This document shows, one piece after another, positions 35,371 through 46,737 of a DNA stretch of 64,000 bases. Numbering within the stretch: position 1 is the first letter of the stretch; each line of letters begins with the position of its first letter. Under the pieces are notes generated by a model. The model did not search any database and was not told where the DNA came from. It worked only from the letters and a program-made list of their open reading frames with translations. Source of the stretch: Fomitopsis serialis (taxonomy: Eukaryota; Basidiomycota; Agaricomycetes; Polyporales; Fomitopsidaceae); NCBI RefSeq assembly GCF_022376445.1, contig NW_025954962.1, forward strand, positions 930,001-994,000, given 5' to 3'. The position numbers and the translations under genes are program-made.

Positions 35371-37100
35371 ATGGTCAAACGCACAGCAACCGAGCTCCAG
35401 GCAACAACATCTGCTGACACCGCACCGAGGAAAGTACCGCGTGGGAGCGAGCGTAAGGAGAATGTCGCTCGAGAAGAGGAAATGGGCAAGTTTGAGGACG
35501 ACTGGGAGGACGAGTACGAGAGCGATGAGGAAGTAGTCGACGACGACGAGACAGAGGAGAGGCCCGATGGTATGTAGCTTACGACGATGGACATGTACGT
35601 GAATCTCATTTTGTGCCTTTGAAAGCAATGGAAGTCGACGAGGTCATGCCTGCCATTGAAGAGTCCGACGAAGCACCACCCGCGTCGGACGTTTTCATTG
35701 CTGGTGTCCATAGGCTCGAACAGGATGAAATCCTGGAACCAGACGAATCTGTGTACATTATGCGACACTCCATGAATGTCAACTGGCCATGTCTATCCTT
35801 CGACGTCCTTCGGGACAACCTGGGTGATCAACGCCAACGATTCCCCGCTACTGCCTACATCGTAGCAGGCACACAAGCGGATGCGGCCAAAAATAACGAG
35901 CTATCTGTATATAGAATGAGCTCCTTGCAACGGACGCAGAAGGATCCTGGTAAGTAAGCCTGCGTCGAGTATGATATCTGGTACCCTAAGACATATTCTG
36001 CAGATGCGTCCGATGAAGAGGACGATGACGACGACGATACACTAGACGAGGATCCGATCCTAGACTTCCGATCCGTCCCTCACTTCGGTGGTGTTAACCG
36101 AGTCAGAGCGCAACCTTTGCCGTCCTCATCTGCCCTGCCGCCAGTGTCTCAGCCGTACTATGTTGCAAGTTGGGCAGAAACGGGCAAGGTGCACATCTGG
36201 GACGTACGACCGCTCATTGAGGCGCTGGACGTTCCTGGCTATTCTCCAGACAAGTCACGAACCCACAGTCCAGCCTTCACCATCGCTTCCCATGGCCGTG
36301 CAGAAGGATTCGCGATGGACTGGGCATCATCCGGCGAATCCAACCCCTCCGCCTTGCGACTTCTCACAGGAGATGTCCAGGCAAAAATCTACCTTACGAC
36401 GACGACCCCCTCAGGTTTCAATGCGCTGTCGCAGCCGTTTGTCTCGCATACGTCCAGCGTGGAAGACCTTCAATGGAGCCCGACAGAGGCCACTGTCTTT
36501 GCCTCGTGCTCGGCCGACCAGAGCGTCCAGGTTTGGGACGTGCGAAGCAAGGGCCGACGGAGTGTAGCGGGCATTGAGCGGGCGCACGAGGCGGACGTGA
36601 ACGTCATCAGCTGGAATCGCTCAACGGCGTACCTTCTACTCAGCGGAGGCGATGAAGGTGGCATTAAAGTATGGGACTTACGAAACGTCAAGAAGAAAGG
36701 GTACGTACAGTCATCGGGCCTTCAACGTCGTGGATGCGACTGCTAATACGGCATGGAATTCAGGACGTCCGCCCCAGACCCTACGCCTGTGGCCACTTTC
36801 AACTGGCACCGGGCGCCGGTCACTTCCATTGAATGGCACCCTACGGAAGACTCTATCTTTGCTGCATCGGGGGCAGACGATCAAACCACGCTGTGGGACC
36901 TCGCGGTGGAACAGGACGACGAAGAGACTGGGGCAATGCAGGAGATGCCAGGAGGCGGGCATCACATACCCCCTCAGCTTCTCTTCGTGCACCAAGGCCA
37001 GAAGGATGTTAAGGAAGTTCACTGGCATCCGCAGATACCGGGCACGGTCATTAGCACCGCACTAGATGGTTTCAATGTATTCAAGACCATATCTGTCTGA
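35371..37100 (+). CDS. RRB1: WD40 ribosome-assembly protein RRB1 (GRWD1)
   Basis: Four exons from MVKRTATELQATTSADTAP to the stop at 37098-37100. The first part is highly acidic (DDWEDEYESDEEVVDDDETE). It is followed by the conserved AGVHRLEQDEILEPDESVYI and MLH-like MRHSMNVNWPCLSFDVLRDN segment that defines GRWD1/RRB1. Then come WD repeats: ASWAETGKVHIWDVRPLIEA, WSPTEATVFASCSADQSVQV, SGGDEGGIKVWDLRN and WHPTEDSIFAASGADDQTTL, ending WHPQIPGTVISTALDGFNVF. RRB1 is a nuclear chaperone for ribosomal protein L3 and works in large-subunit assembly. The introns after RPDG, after KDP and after KKKG keep frame. An in-frame upstream ATG at 35182 is less likely because the family starts near the acidic region. 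Confidence 0.94.
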
Positions 37101-37558
37101 TGTGAATTGTAGAGCATCAATTCAATGCACTTGCCGCGGATGGAATAGTCAGCAGGCCTTCTTGTCTCAACGAGTACCGTGGCAGAGTGAACGGGTGAGG
37201 ATGCTGTTCCGATGTCCAGTGCCAATGACATAGATAGCCTTGTGCTTGTGCTACTTTTACTCTATGGCTATTTATAAATGGTCTCGTCTATTCGGCTGCA
37301 CGTTCCTGTCCTATGAGCCAAGTGATATCGGAAGAGACAACAGTCGAGTCCCAAACGGTCCGGCGCAGGAGCCGTCGTAAGAATAGCTAAGGACACCGTG
37401 ACAGATTTAGAGGGGGCGAACATCGCGGGAGATAGACATATGGTAGCGGACTTGAACTTCCAGCATTGACGACATCGGTGTGGGGAAACATGGATGGTGC
37501 CCCGAGCACCGCGGCCAGCGGCTGCCCGTAAAATTCTGTCACGCGATGGCTAGCCAGG
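37101..37558. other. Convergent intergenic region, RRB1 / PA28
   Basis: About 460 bp between facing stop codons. No gene is visible. AT-rich patches at 37250-37290 fit transcript ends. Confidence 0.5.
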
Positions 37559-38959
37559 TCAATACATCCCGGAGGTATTGTTCCCCTTCGGCGAGCGAAT
37601 CTAGTACGGTGATAAGTGAAAGCCAATCGCATGACGACCCGTCGGCGGAATGTACTCACCTTCGCGATGTTCTTGTGCAAGATGTCAGTCAAAATGGCAT
37701 ATACGTTCCGGAGGTCGTGGAGGTTCTGCCGCGCAACATAAAGCTGCTTCTCATCATGCTCCTTCAGCGCCAGCTATGATTAGAACGGGTCACGGACGGT
37801 CAGTCATCTTTGGTTGAGAGGGGAATGCGGTGCCGCACGTACGGTGTAGTCCTCTATATGGGGGTACTTCACAATCTTCGAGCAGATTTTTGCGCGGTTC
37901 AGATGGTCTAGCCGACCCGCGTCCCGAATGTTGAATGCGCTTTCTTGCGAACGGTGGAGCTCAGTGAGAACCTCTGCTCCACATGAGCATTCGTGACAGT
38001 TCGTCGGATCACAAAGTCGGAGTGAACGAACCCTCCTGTATTTGAACACCTATCGGTCGCAGGAAGTGCAACATTGGTATTTGTGCCATTTGCGGTGGCA
38101 ATATGAATGATCAGGACGTACCGAAATTATCCCCGCTGCAGAAGGGAATCAGAATGGCGTTAGATATTTTGTTCCGCATGCAATCGACACAAATAACGGT
38201 TACATACTCTTCGATTCTGTCCACGCGCTTTCCGTCAGCTCAGTGATCAAACTGACGTAGACATGCCTAGCTTACTTTGGCATAGACAAGTTGACCCAGA
38301 GTTTCACCTTGTCCTGAAAGTTATGCATCGTCACAGGCTCCTTGATCTCCGCGAGCAAAATGCCCTTACACATAGATCAGCCAGCTGCTCGCATTCCCTC
38401 TTCACTACGGTATGCACGTTGTCAATGTGTTGATTGGACTTGACGAGGTTTGGGTACACAGCGTGGTGTATATCATTCGCTGCTGTTAAGCCCATGGACA
38501 CGACGCCATTGGCATCGCTAGAGTGCAACTTGCGCTTCTTGACATCCGGCCCTTCCTCCGTGGAGTTGGGTGGAGGATAAACCGTCGGATTGGTGGAAGT
38601 GGCAGCGTGAGAGGTGTGAAACTGCGATGACGAGTCATTGGTAGAGTCAATGAGCTGCTGTATCTCTCTACATGCACCCATTAACAAACACTGAAGAGAA
38701 GAACAGTGGCGAGAGCATTGCAATTACAATATCTAGAAACCCAGAGGTGTCAGACGGTGCTGAGAGACCATTGATTCAATGCTCACTTTGCATGGGAAAA
38801 TCCGGAAGACGACGTTCTCAGCAACCACTGAGGCAGCTGACTGGAATTCCTGTCGACGTAGATTTCTGTGAGCAGTCTCGACGCGGTAGTACTGGGCCGA
38901 CTAGAGCATACTTCTATTTTCTTCGTGGTTTCCTTGTCCATACTGCTCTTGCCCGACAT
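37559..38959 (-). CDS. PSME3: PA28/REG-type proteasome activator subunit
   Basis: Minus-strand exons splice to MSGKSSMDKETTKKIE, EFQSAASVVAENVVFRIFPC, KILEIQQLIDSTNDS, HAATSTNPTVYPPPN, VKSNQHIDNVHTVVKRECEQ, LADLCDKVKLWVNLSMPK, EVLTELHRSQESAFNIRDAG, RAKICSKIVKYPHIEDYT and VYAILTDILHKNIAK. This is the REG-alpha and REG-gamma fold: a first helix with a Pro-rich loop, then the four-helix bundle that forms a heptamer and opens the 20S proteasome without ATP. The activation-loop region before KIEDGD and the C-terminal helix are as expected. The FPC-KILE joint needs a 5-nt exon (38728-38732) with AG on one side and GT on the other. Introns are numerous and short. Ascomycete yeasts lack this activator, but basidiomycetes can carry it. 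The C-terminus after the last intron reads IRSPKGNNTSGMY. Confidence 0.9.
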
Positions 38960-39345
38960 GTTCAGATACTCTTTGGTATGTGAACGGGCGGTGTGGCGAG
39001 GGTCGTCCAAGGATACACACAGAGTGACACAGACCCGCGTTAAGCAGCGGAGTCGGAGCGCGCGCCTACAATACCAACGCTGGGATGCGGTGGTCGGCGC
39101 TTAGGTCATGAGATCGAGCGACGCGTTTGTAAGCGCCCAAGTACGACCGCCCGAGTGGCTGCGACCTCTACGTACTTACATAGTCTAACTTCAACGTACT
39201 CCTCTTGTCTCGCGTGCTGCACCGCCCTTGTCTGCACATCAAGCTCTCACCACCTCTGTTTGTGTTGGAAAGCACCCACATTCGACGTGATCCGGCCTCA
39301 TTGTCGAGAAAGCACACGCCGCAGCGCCATTCCGTCACGCTCGGG
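38960..39345. promoter_or_regulatory. Divergent promoter region, PA28 / TAF1
   Basis: About 385 bp between outward-facing start codons. No gene is supported. Confidence 0.5.
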
Positions 39346-42300
39346 ATGTCTGGCGTTCAGGTTAGTAGACTGTCAGAATGTGAGGTCTTAGCGACTGACT
39401 TGTCTCGTAGGATGAAGTGATGTATCTCTACTTGACTGGATTCTCCTTGAACAGTGTCCTCAGCGGACTTGATCTGCCGACGGGACCAGGTCTCTCCGGC
39501 AACTCGGTATTTCGGGGGCAGCGGGTTTCACTGCGCAACAGATATACAATGACAAGTGGGATAATGATTCTGAAGCAGTCGGTCCGGGAGAAGGGGAGGA
39601 TTGGGAGGCTGAGGTGGATAAGGAATTGGAAGCCGAGGGTTCTGACAGAGGTGGCCAGGTCAAGATGGAGGCATGTCTCCGCAGCAGGTCGGCCCAAAGA
39701 GAAACGCACACGAGTTGTTCGACGCTGGTGAACGTCCAAAGACTGTCTTCGAAAGATTTCCGACTTCGAGAAGAATCAAGTCCTGAACTTCACGGAACTG
39801 TTCAAGGGGCATACGACGCAGAGGTCGAGGATTCGAGAAGACCGTTCCAAGGTATGTCAATTATGGCTTCCGCCTTGCTCGTCCGCTCATGGTCACATAG
39901 TGAGGCCGTCTACCCGAGAAAGAAAGAGACCCCACGAGGATTCCTCGCTGCCGTAGTGGGCGACACAGAACGACAAGTCGAGAATCAGCGTGTGGAGGAG
40001 TCGTGTCATCTGGAATGTGAGGTAGATCTGTGGAAAGCGCTACAGGTATGTTTACGGTGCTACTGTATTTGTTTCACTCATGTTTACGGCAGGAGCGCTC
40101 CCACTCGGACGTTCCAATTTCTTACCTTTGGATGATCGCTCCTTCGACCTTGTTCTGCTTTCCAACTGGGAAGACAATTGTTACGAACCTGACGCAGATG
40201 CTAGCCTGCGCCGTTGGCGACCCCCGGCAGACCTGACAGCGCCACAAAATAAGGTCCTCGAATCTGGAGTGTGGACCAGAGTATATTTGGAGTCCTCGGG
40301 CTCCCTTCGTGACTTCACGCAGTGGAGCTTAACGAGGAGGACACTGCCGCGAAGAGCGACACCTGGTAAGACCAACTTCATCATTATTATGCACTGAACT
40401 GAGTTGTAGCCCAAGATGTGCGAGGCCACGCAAAAGACTTAGGACAGATAACAACCGAAGGATCGGTTCAATCTATCCAATGATCAGTATTACGAGGTCA
40501 ACAAGGACGGTGGCCGGCATCGTGTCCGACAGACGTTGGTCAGTTGGTCGTGGAACATGCTTACCCCGCTCAGAAGCTCCAGCTGCCTTTCGTACGTGTT
40601 TGCGTATTGGGAAATTTCCTTGTACTCAGACTTCGTTTTTGCGTAAAGTACAAGACACGCTGTCCAAGCAGGAAGCGCGCTCTTTCCACCGACCCGCGTT
40701 GCAGTTTCCTTCGAACGTCGAAATCCACTTCGCCAAGGTTCGCACTGCCAAGAAAAAGAAGGACAAGGCGGTAGGAAGGTCGGCAAGGGTGGAAATGTGG
40801 GCGAAGGCCTACATAGGAGTGGAGACTTGAGTCTTCGCGACACGAGCAATTTTGTACTCTGGGAATATCGGTAAGTCCGTCCTACCCGACGACTATGTAT
40901 CTCTTGACATGCAGCATTCTAGGAGGAGCATCCACCCATCGTCTCAACTTCGGAATGGGCAGCATCTAGTCAATACTACCGTAAGAAAAGTGAAAAGGAT
41001 GAACATGTACCGAAGGTAGGAATCTGCCTGCTGAGCTATGTAATGCTGAATGCTTCATTTAGTTTGACCTGGGAGAGCCTATTGTCATTGAGCCTCAAGA
41101 CGAGTCTCCCTTCATGAAGTTTGGATATGTCTATCCCGGACAGACGGTTCCTTCCATCTACAACAACCTCGTCCGAGCACCCCTGTTTCGTCATAAGGCA
41201 TACCCTACGGACTTCCTGGTCATAAGGTTTGCTGCTAGGTCCTCCCGGTCTATCTCCGAGCCTGACAACCCCGGCAGGTCTACATGCAAGAATGACACGA
41301 AGTACTACATCCGGGAGATCAAGAATCTATTTGTGGTCGGACAGACCTATCCTGTGACAGAAGTCCCTGGTCCGCACTCACGCAAGATTACGAACACTAT
41401 CAAGCACCGCCTCCAGATTATCGCCTTCAAGTTACTCGCGAAGAGCGTGGAAGAGCGGCTTAAGATTTCACGGCTGATGAAGTACTTCCCTGACCAAAAT
41501 GAGCTCCAAATGAGGCAACGCCTCAAGGTAGGTTGACGTAGTCGTGCAGACTCCGCGGCGATTAGAAGCTAAGTATAACTTGACAGGAATTCATGGAGTA
41601 CCATCGCCGCGGCCCTCATCAAGGCTTCTGGCGTCTGAAGGGCACATGGACCATACCTTCTGACATCGACATGCTCAAGATGGTGTCGCCGGAACAAGTG
41701 GTTCTCTCCGAGAGCATGCAAGTCGGTCAGCGCCATTTGCAGGATGCCGGTTACAGCTTCAATGGCGAAGTCGCTGAGGACGACGAGGGCAACCTCTCCA
41801 TCGAACAGCAGCTTGCGCCGTGGATCACGACCAAGAATTTCTTATTCGCCACGCAAGCAAAAGCGATGTTGCGGCTCCACGGTGAAGGTGATCCAACGGG
41901 GCGTGGAGAGGCGTTCAGCTTCGTCCGCGTGTCCATGAAGGACATCTTCGTCAAGGCAGGCGAGGATTATGAGCAGAAGCTTGGTATGTCGTATAGCTCT
42001 GATTCTGATGGCATTCATGGGCTGACTAGCCGAAGCCGAGGCCGAGAACCGCCCTAAATCTGCTCATCGCTATAACGTCGCCGAGCAACAACAGATCTAT
42101 AAGTCGGAAATCGAACGAATTTGGAAGGCTCAGTTCGATTCGTTGAGCCGCAAGGATGAGCCTGAGCTCACGGAAGAGGATGAGAAGAGGGCAGAAGTGA
42201 AGACACAGCGAAAGCTGTCCGGTCCACATGACGGCTACACTCCTGCAGGATCTCCTGTCGCTCACCGCGAGACTCCTGCTCCCTTGTCCCCAACATTCAG

Positions 42301-43253
42301 CCGGGGCTCCTCGCTTGTCCGTGATCGTGAATTGAGTTTGGGTCCAGATGCGCAAAGGAGGGTGCTACGGATAAAGCGTTTGGTACGTATGATCTTTCAT
42401 AACATGAACGACAACTGACATGTCCTTCAGGTTGATGGCGAATGGAAGACGGAAATCATACGAGACAACGCTGTCATTACTGCGTATGTCAAGAGACGGC
42501 AGGCGCTGGAAGAGGAGGCAACTACTGCCGATGCCCTGGCTCCGACCGGAGACGCTGAGAAGGATCGGCGTGCGCGCAAGAGGTACCTCTTTTCTCACGT
42601 AACATCAACCATCCTCCTCATTAATGCCTACTCTCTCAGGTTGGAGGAGGAAATTGCCCGAATGAAGAAGAATCAGGAAAGACGTCTCCACCGTAAGAAT
42701 GCGAAGATAGTGAAGGAAGGCGGGACTCCGATGCAGCTAAACCGGCCGCTCAAGCCTGATACTACGGTGAGTGGCTATTGACAGCGTTCTTGATGTGATT
42801 TTTACGAAATCGCGTGCAGAGACGATGTGGGCATTGCGGTCAGATGGGACACATGAGTGAGTTCGTGTCACCGGCGTGGTGGAATGTATTGATACAATTT
42901 GATTTTCAGAGACCAACAGGAAGTGCCCTCGTTGGGCGGAATTCAATTCTGGCAACCCTCCTTTGTCAACGCCCGCTGCTACGAGTCCGCCGGCAGCGTC
43001 TCCGAGTGCCTCGGGTGGTTTTGGATTTTCTTCAAGTTCGGACAGTTTGTTCTCACCGGGTGCTTCAGGATCCCTGCGACCTCCGAATCCATCCTTGAGC
43101 CTGGGAGGACATGGTCCATCCCCTCTTGCTACAAGCCCGCCAGTTATGGCAATGGACGAAGACGACGAGGTTCCTTCCACTCCGTCTCTGTCAAATCCCA
43201 AGCTGAAGCTCACGCTCAAAAGTCATAGCATCATGTATGTTTTATCACTGTAG
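39346..43253 (+). CDS. TAF1: TFIID subunit TAF1, with frame breaks in the 5' half
   Basis: Start MSGVQ then DEVMYLYLTGFSLNSVLSGL. The 3' half is clean and highly conserved: FDLGEPIVIEPQDESPFMKF, YVYPGQTVPSIYNNLVRAPL, ITNTIKHRLQIIAFKLLAKS, KYFPDQNELQMRQRLKEFME and LAPWITTKNFLFATQAKAML. Later come EKDRRARKRLEEEIARMKKN and a zinc knuckle RRCGHCGQMGHMKTNRKCPR. These are the DUF3591 core and zinc-knuckle parts of TAF1, the large TFIID scaffold in the nucleus. Between about 39480 and 40560 the coding sense can only be followed by switching frames at several places where one base seems missing, for example near 40284, 40307, 40321, 40433, 40461 and 40530. TAF1 is essential and single-copy, so sequence error is more likely than loss. 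The bromodomain of animal TAF1 is not seen, as usual in fungi. Confidence 0.88.
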
Positions 43254-46200
43254 CATTGGGTTGCTCTCGCTCTGTCGTACTCTACATCACTCTAGGACTC
43301 TCATAACATTGTGTAATCCATTGCATTGCGGCTGGAACCGGTGTTGTAGTTCGAGCACCTGGATGTGTGCATTGTCTTGGCTTCGTCCCTCCGCATCAAA
43401 GCGCACCGCCTGGTTGCGAGTTGCCATTCTTGGGAGCTCCTTGGCGCACTCCTTGATCCGTATTTACACGGCGGTGCTAAGCTGGGCACTTCGCGGGTCA
43501 TTCCGCCACAAGGGACCCACTGGCGACCACAAGTGAGTTCAGTTAATCGCCGCGCCTGGCCTTGACACACGAACGCCAAGGTCGAACGCTTGCGCGGAAT
43601 CGTGCGGTCGGCCCTAGTCCTCTTCCTTGCCCGCTCTCAAAGATAGAGCGCTATTTCTGGTACGCCGCACTGACTGGCGCGCTGATAGTAACCCGCATAT
43701 CAATGTGAGCGGTGCGGCACTGTCCCCGCCGTGTCAATATACGACATACGATCAGGGTGGAGTCGGGCCATCGCGCGCTGTGAGGAGCTTCAGCGCGCCT
43801 CTGATTTCCCCATTTAGGCAACGTACTTCGTACTTACCTCCCGAGTCGCCCGACTGCCCCGACCAGAGGTGTCACCGGGATGTGATCGCTATTAGAGCGG
43901 TGAGTACGGAGCCTGCAGGGCTGCCTATCGTCTGTCCTTGCGTGCGGGTAGGTGAGTCATCCCCGTGCGTCTCTGCAGCATTTTCTATTGCCAGTGCAGC
44001 CGTTCCCTCCTAGGGGAGCGCACCCTGCATCAGCCAGGCCATCTCTGTTGCTTACGCCGGGTATGGCGGTATCGGGTCCCTGTGCTTAACACCGCAGAAG
44101 TAAAATCGCGGCATGTTACCGCGACTAGCCCCAGGACCGGCGCACGGGTGAAGGCTACGCCAATCATAGCCGTCCCACTGACCTAGGCTCTAGTATTCCA
44201 TGACGCGGAGGATTGTCCGTCTTCATCAGCACCACCCGCTCATACTTCCAAACTTGGCCTACGGTATGTCCTGAGTGCCGATGACAGTCACGCGCCAGCA
44301 TCACAGCGTTACTCCTGGGGAGTCGCCGAGATCTTCATCGTGCCGCACAGACAAAGTTCTGCTGCGTTCTTGGACGGGACTACTCGCAAAACGCGTTAGT
44401 CTAACACGTGTATGCTTCTACGCAAGAGCTGCTGCCGCACTCACCAAAATTCGCCGACTACCCGTCTTCTGTGGAGTAGCACAACATGGATGCACCATCT
44501 GTACTGTCTGCTCGGGGAAGGTACTGCTTGAAACACTCGGGGAGATCCCACGGGGACTCAGCGGTATCTGAGCGCAAGGTCAACTGACATAGGGAGATGA
44601 CTGCAACGCTCCTGTCGTGCGGGCGTCGTTCCCGTCCGTACATCTGACCAGTCTCCTCTGTGTCTGCCAAGTAAAGAAGAGCTCGCGTCTGCGTCGATGA
44701 GAGCCTGCGGATCAAGTAGGCTGTCAAGAATTTTACCTCGGGGAACTGGCCAAATGCTGTCGGGGCTAGCTCGAATGCCGACGAGCGAGAGTCCTCGTCA
44801 GCTTCTTCAGGCGGCGGCGGCGGAGGACAGTGGATCTGTGCGTCTGCTCGAGCGGTTCGTCGTGGCTCCTGTGACCAGCCCGCAAGATACGGCAAAGCTC
44901 AGGCTGAAGGGTCTCGCTTGACATATGTGGTGCACTCACCAACATGGTGGTTACTACGTTTCCTCGTTGAGGACTCACCGTTAAGAGGCGCCGTCCGGAT
45001 GCAGGGCCATTGCCCCGCACGCCATCTCAGCCAGGCAACCTTCAGCGGGTTAGTGCGGCCGTACTACAATCAGTTGGGATCCGTACTGACTGAGTGGTAG
45101 ATGTCATCGACAGCGTGATGTCGTCCGAGGAGCGCTGGGGTCCCACGCGGTCTGCTCTGCTACAGTGGGTGATCAGTGCTCTACTGTAGAGCGAGAAGCG
45201 TGCTATCATCCGTCTCTGTTCAACGTTGCGCCCAGACTCGGAAGTCAAGGGTCCGGGAAACCCTAACCGTAGAGCAAGATAGGCGCACCTCGAGCTCACG
45301 GCGAGCAGGTCGTCGAGTGCTCTGGTGTGCCAGAGACATGGCTGAGCTCGCCGTGCGCTGGCCGGCGCAGTGGCAGCGTATGTCCGCGCCGTGTGGCAAT
45401 ATTCTGCTGATGAGTCGTGCCTCTCCATATTCAGACCTGTCACCGCTAAAAATAGCGCAGCGTCTCGCGCGACTCTCGCGCCAGAAAGCGGAGATAGAAA
45501 GCCCTGGCTGGTTCATTGTGGGCTGAGTTTGGGCGGGATGCGAACAGCAGCCCCCGCGTTCTGACAGACGCGAGAAGGAGTTTGCGCTGTGAAACGCTCA
45601 GGAACGGCGCGTACTACGCGCGAAGGCGACCCTCCGAAAGCACCCGTCGAAGAGCCGCTGTGTTACCTCACGCAGGCAGCGGGCGGCAGCGATCATGCTG
45701 AGAACGACGTGCGGTACGCGTCCCACGATCTTCTCCGCGCGCGCAGAGGGGATATCCAGCTGATGGAGGCTGACTTCCCGAGTGGACCCGCGTTGTCGCA
45801 GCTGTATGTGTGGCCCACAGGTCGCACGAAGGATTCTTACGCCTCTCCGGGGACGTTCTGGCGGACGAGCGTGGGGAGGAGGGGCAGCGGGGGCCGATCG
45901 AATAGTCGGCCCATCAGGACGTCTTCCGCGAGCACCCGGGCTGGCGGGAGGCAGACGGACGCTGTGCGCTCCGAGCGACCCGGGCGACGTCGCGAGCTGG
46001 CTGGGCTGGTTCGCACGGGGAGATGGGGCAGGCGGTGCCCGAGCGGACGGAGCTGGGCTTGGGCAGGGCTTGGGGCTGCCGGACTGCTGGCTCGTGCTGG
46101 GCTTCGCCGCTTGGCAGCGCAGCGCGCTCCTTGGCGAGTCACTCGCGATGCCATCTCTTGGCCCCCTCCCACAGTGTCCGGAGTCCCGCCCGACTGCGTG

Positions 46201-46620
46201 TCCCTTCCGCGTCGTCTGCTCGCGCCTCGCTGCCCACTGCCACGTCTTCGCGTCTTCGCCTTCTGCGTCTCCCCAGCGCGCAGGCGGGGGCCGCTCCTGC
46301 TGGAGCTGTCGCTTGCCAACACACTCCAATCAACGCGGCTCGATTAGTGGGAACGCACTCGCTCGCATTGGATCGAGGCCCTGCCAGTTCACAAGCTTAC
46401 AGCATAGCGGCCGCCCCGCAGGACGAGCGGGAGGCCGATGGTCGGTTCTGCCCGCAGCGGGCCCTGTGGCGGCTGAAACGTGGATGATACTCGGCCTGGC
46501 ATGCGCCCACTCGGAGTCGCTGACTGACGGCGACAGGCCGACGCACTGGCAGGCGCCCGCTGCGACCAGACGGCGGGGTCACGGGACCGTGGGTAGGCAG
46601 GGGGAGATGGCCGGGCCCTT
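43254..46620. other. Long gene-poor region before pacC
   Basis: About 3.4 kb with many overlapping open frames on both strands but no recognisable domain, no consistent splicing and no clear repeat. The part at about 45540-46400 has very high GC and long antisense frames that look like GC-driven artefacts. Part of the region is probably pacC upstream regulatory DNA and 5' leader. A decayed element cannot be excluded. Confidence 0.45.
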
Positions 46621-46640
46621 ATAGGGAAGGTGTTATGCGT

Positions 46641-46688
46641 GCCAAGAGGGAGCGGCCAAGGCCATGGCTGAGAGGCTTGGCAGCCAAG
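46641..46688. promoter_or_regulatory. Cluster of four GCCAAG (PacC consensus) sites
   Basis: GCCAAG occurs at 46641-46646, 46655-46660 and 46683-46688 on the plus strand, and as CTTGGC at 46676-46681. That is four copies of the known PacC/Rim101 core 5'-GCCARG in 48 bp, ending 50 bp before the pacC start codon. The first copy is TGCCAAG, the form preferred by ascomycete proteins. The site match is seen in sequence. Binding is inferred, and it would fit autoregulation as described for pacC in Aspergillus. Confidence 0.6.
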
Positions 46689-46737
46689 AGATCGAGATAG
46701 GGCCTCTCTTTTAAGCCCGTCCTCCCCACTGCCCGCC

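Noticed and set aside
45598..46329. Long minus-strand ORF (243 codons) with a matching plus-strand ORF at 45589-46347
   Set aside because: Both fall in very GC-rich DNA where stop codons are rare. They overlap fully, have no domain and no splice pattern.
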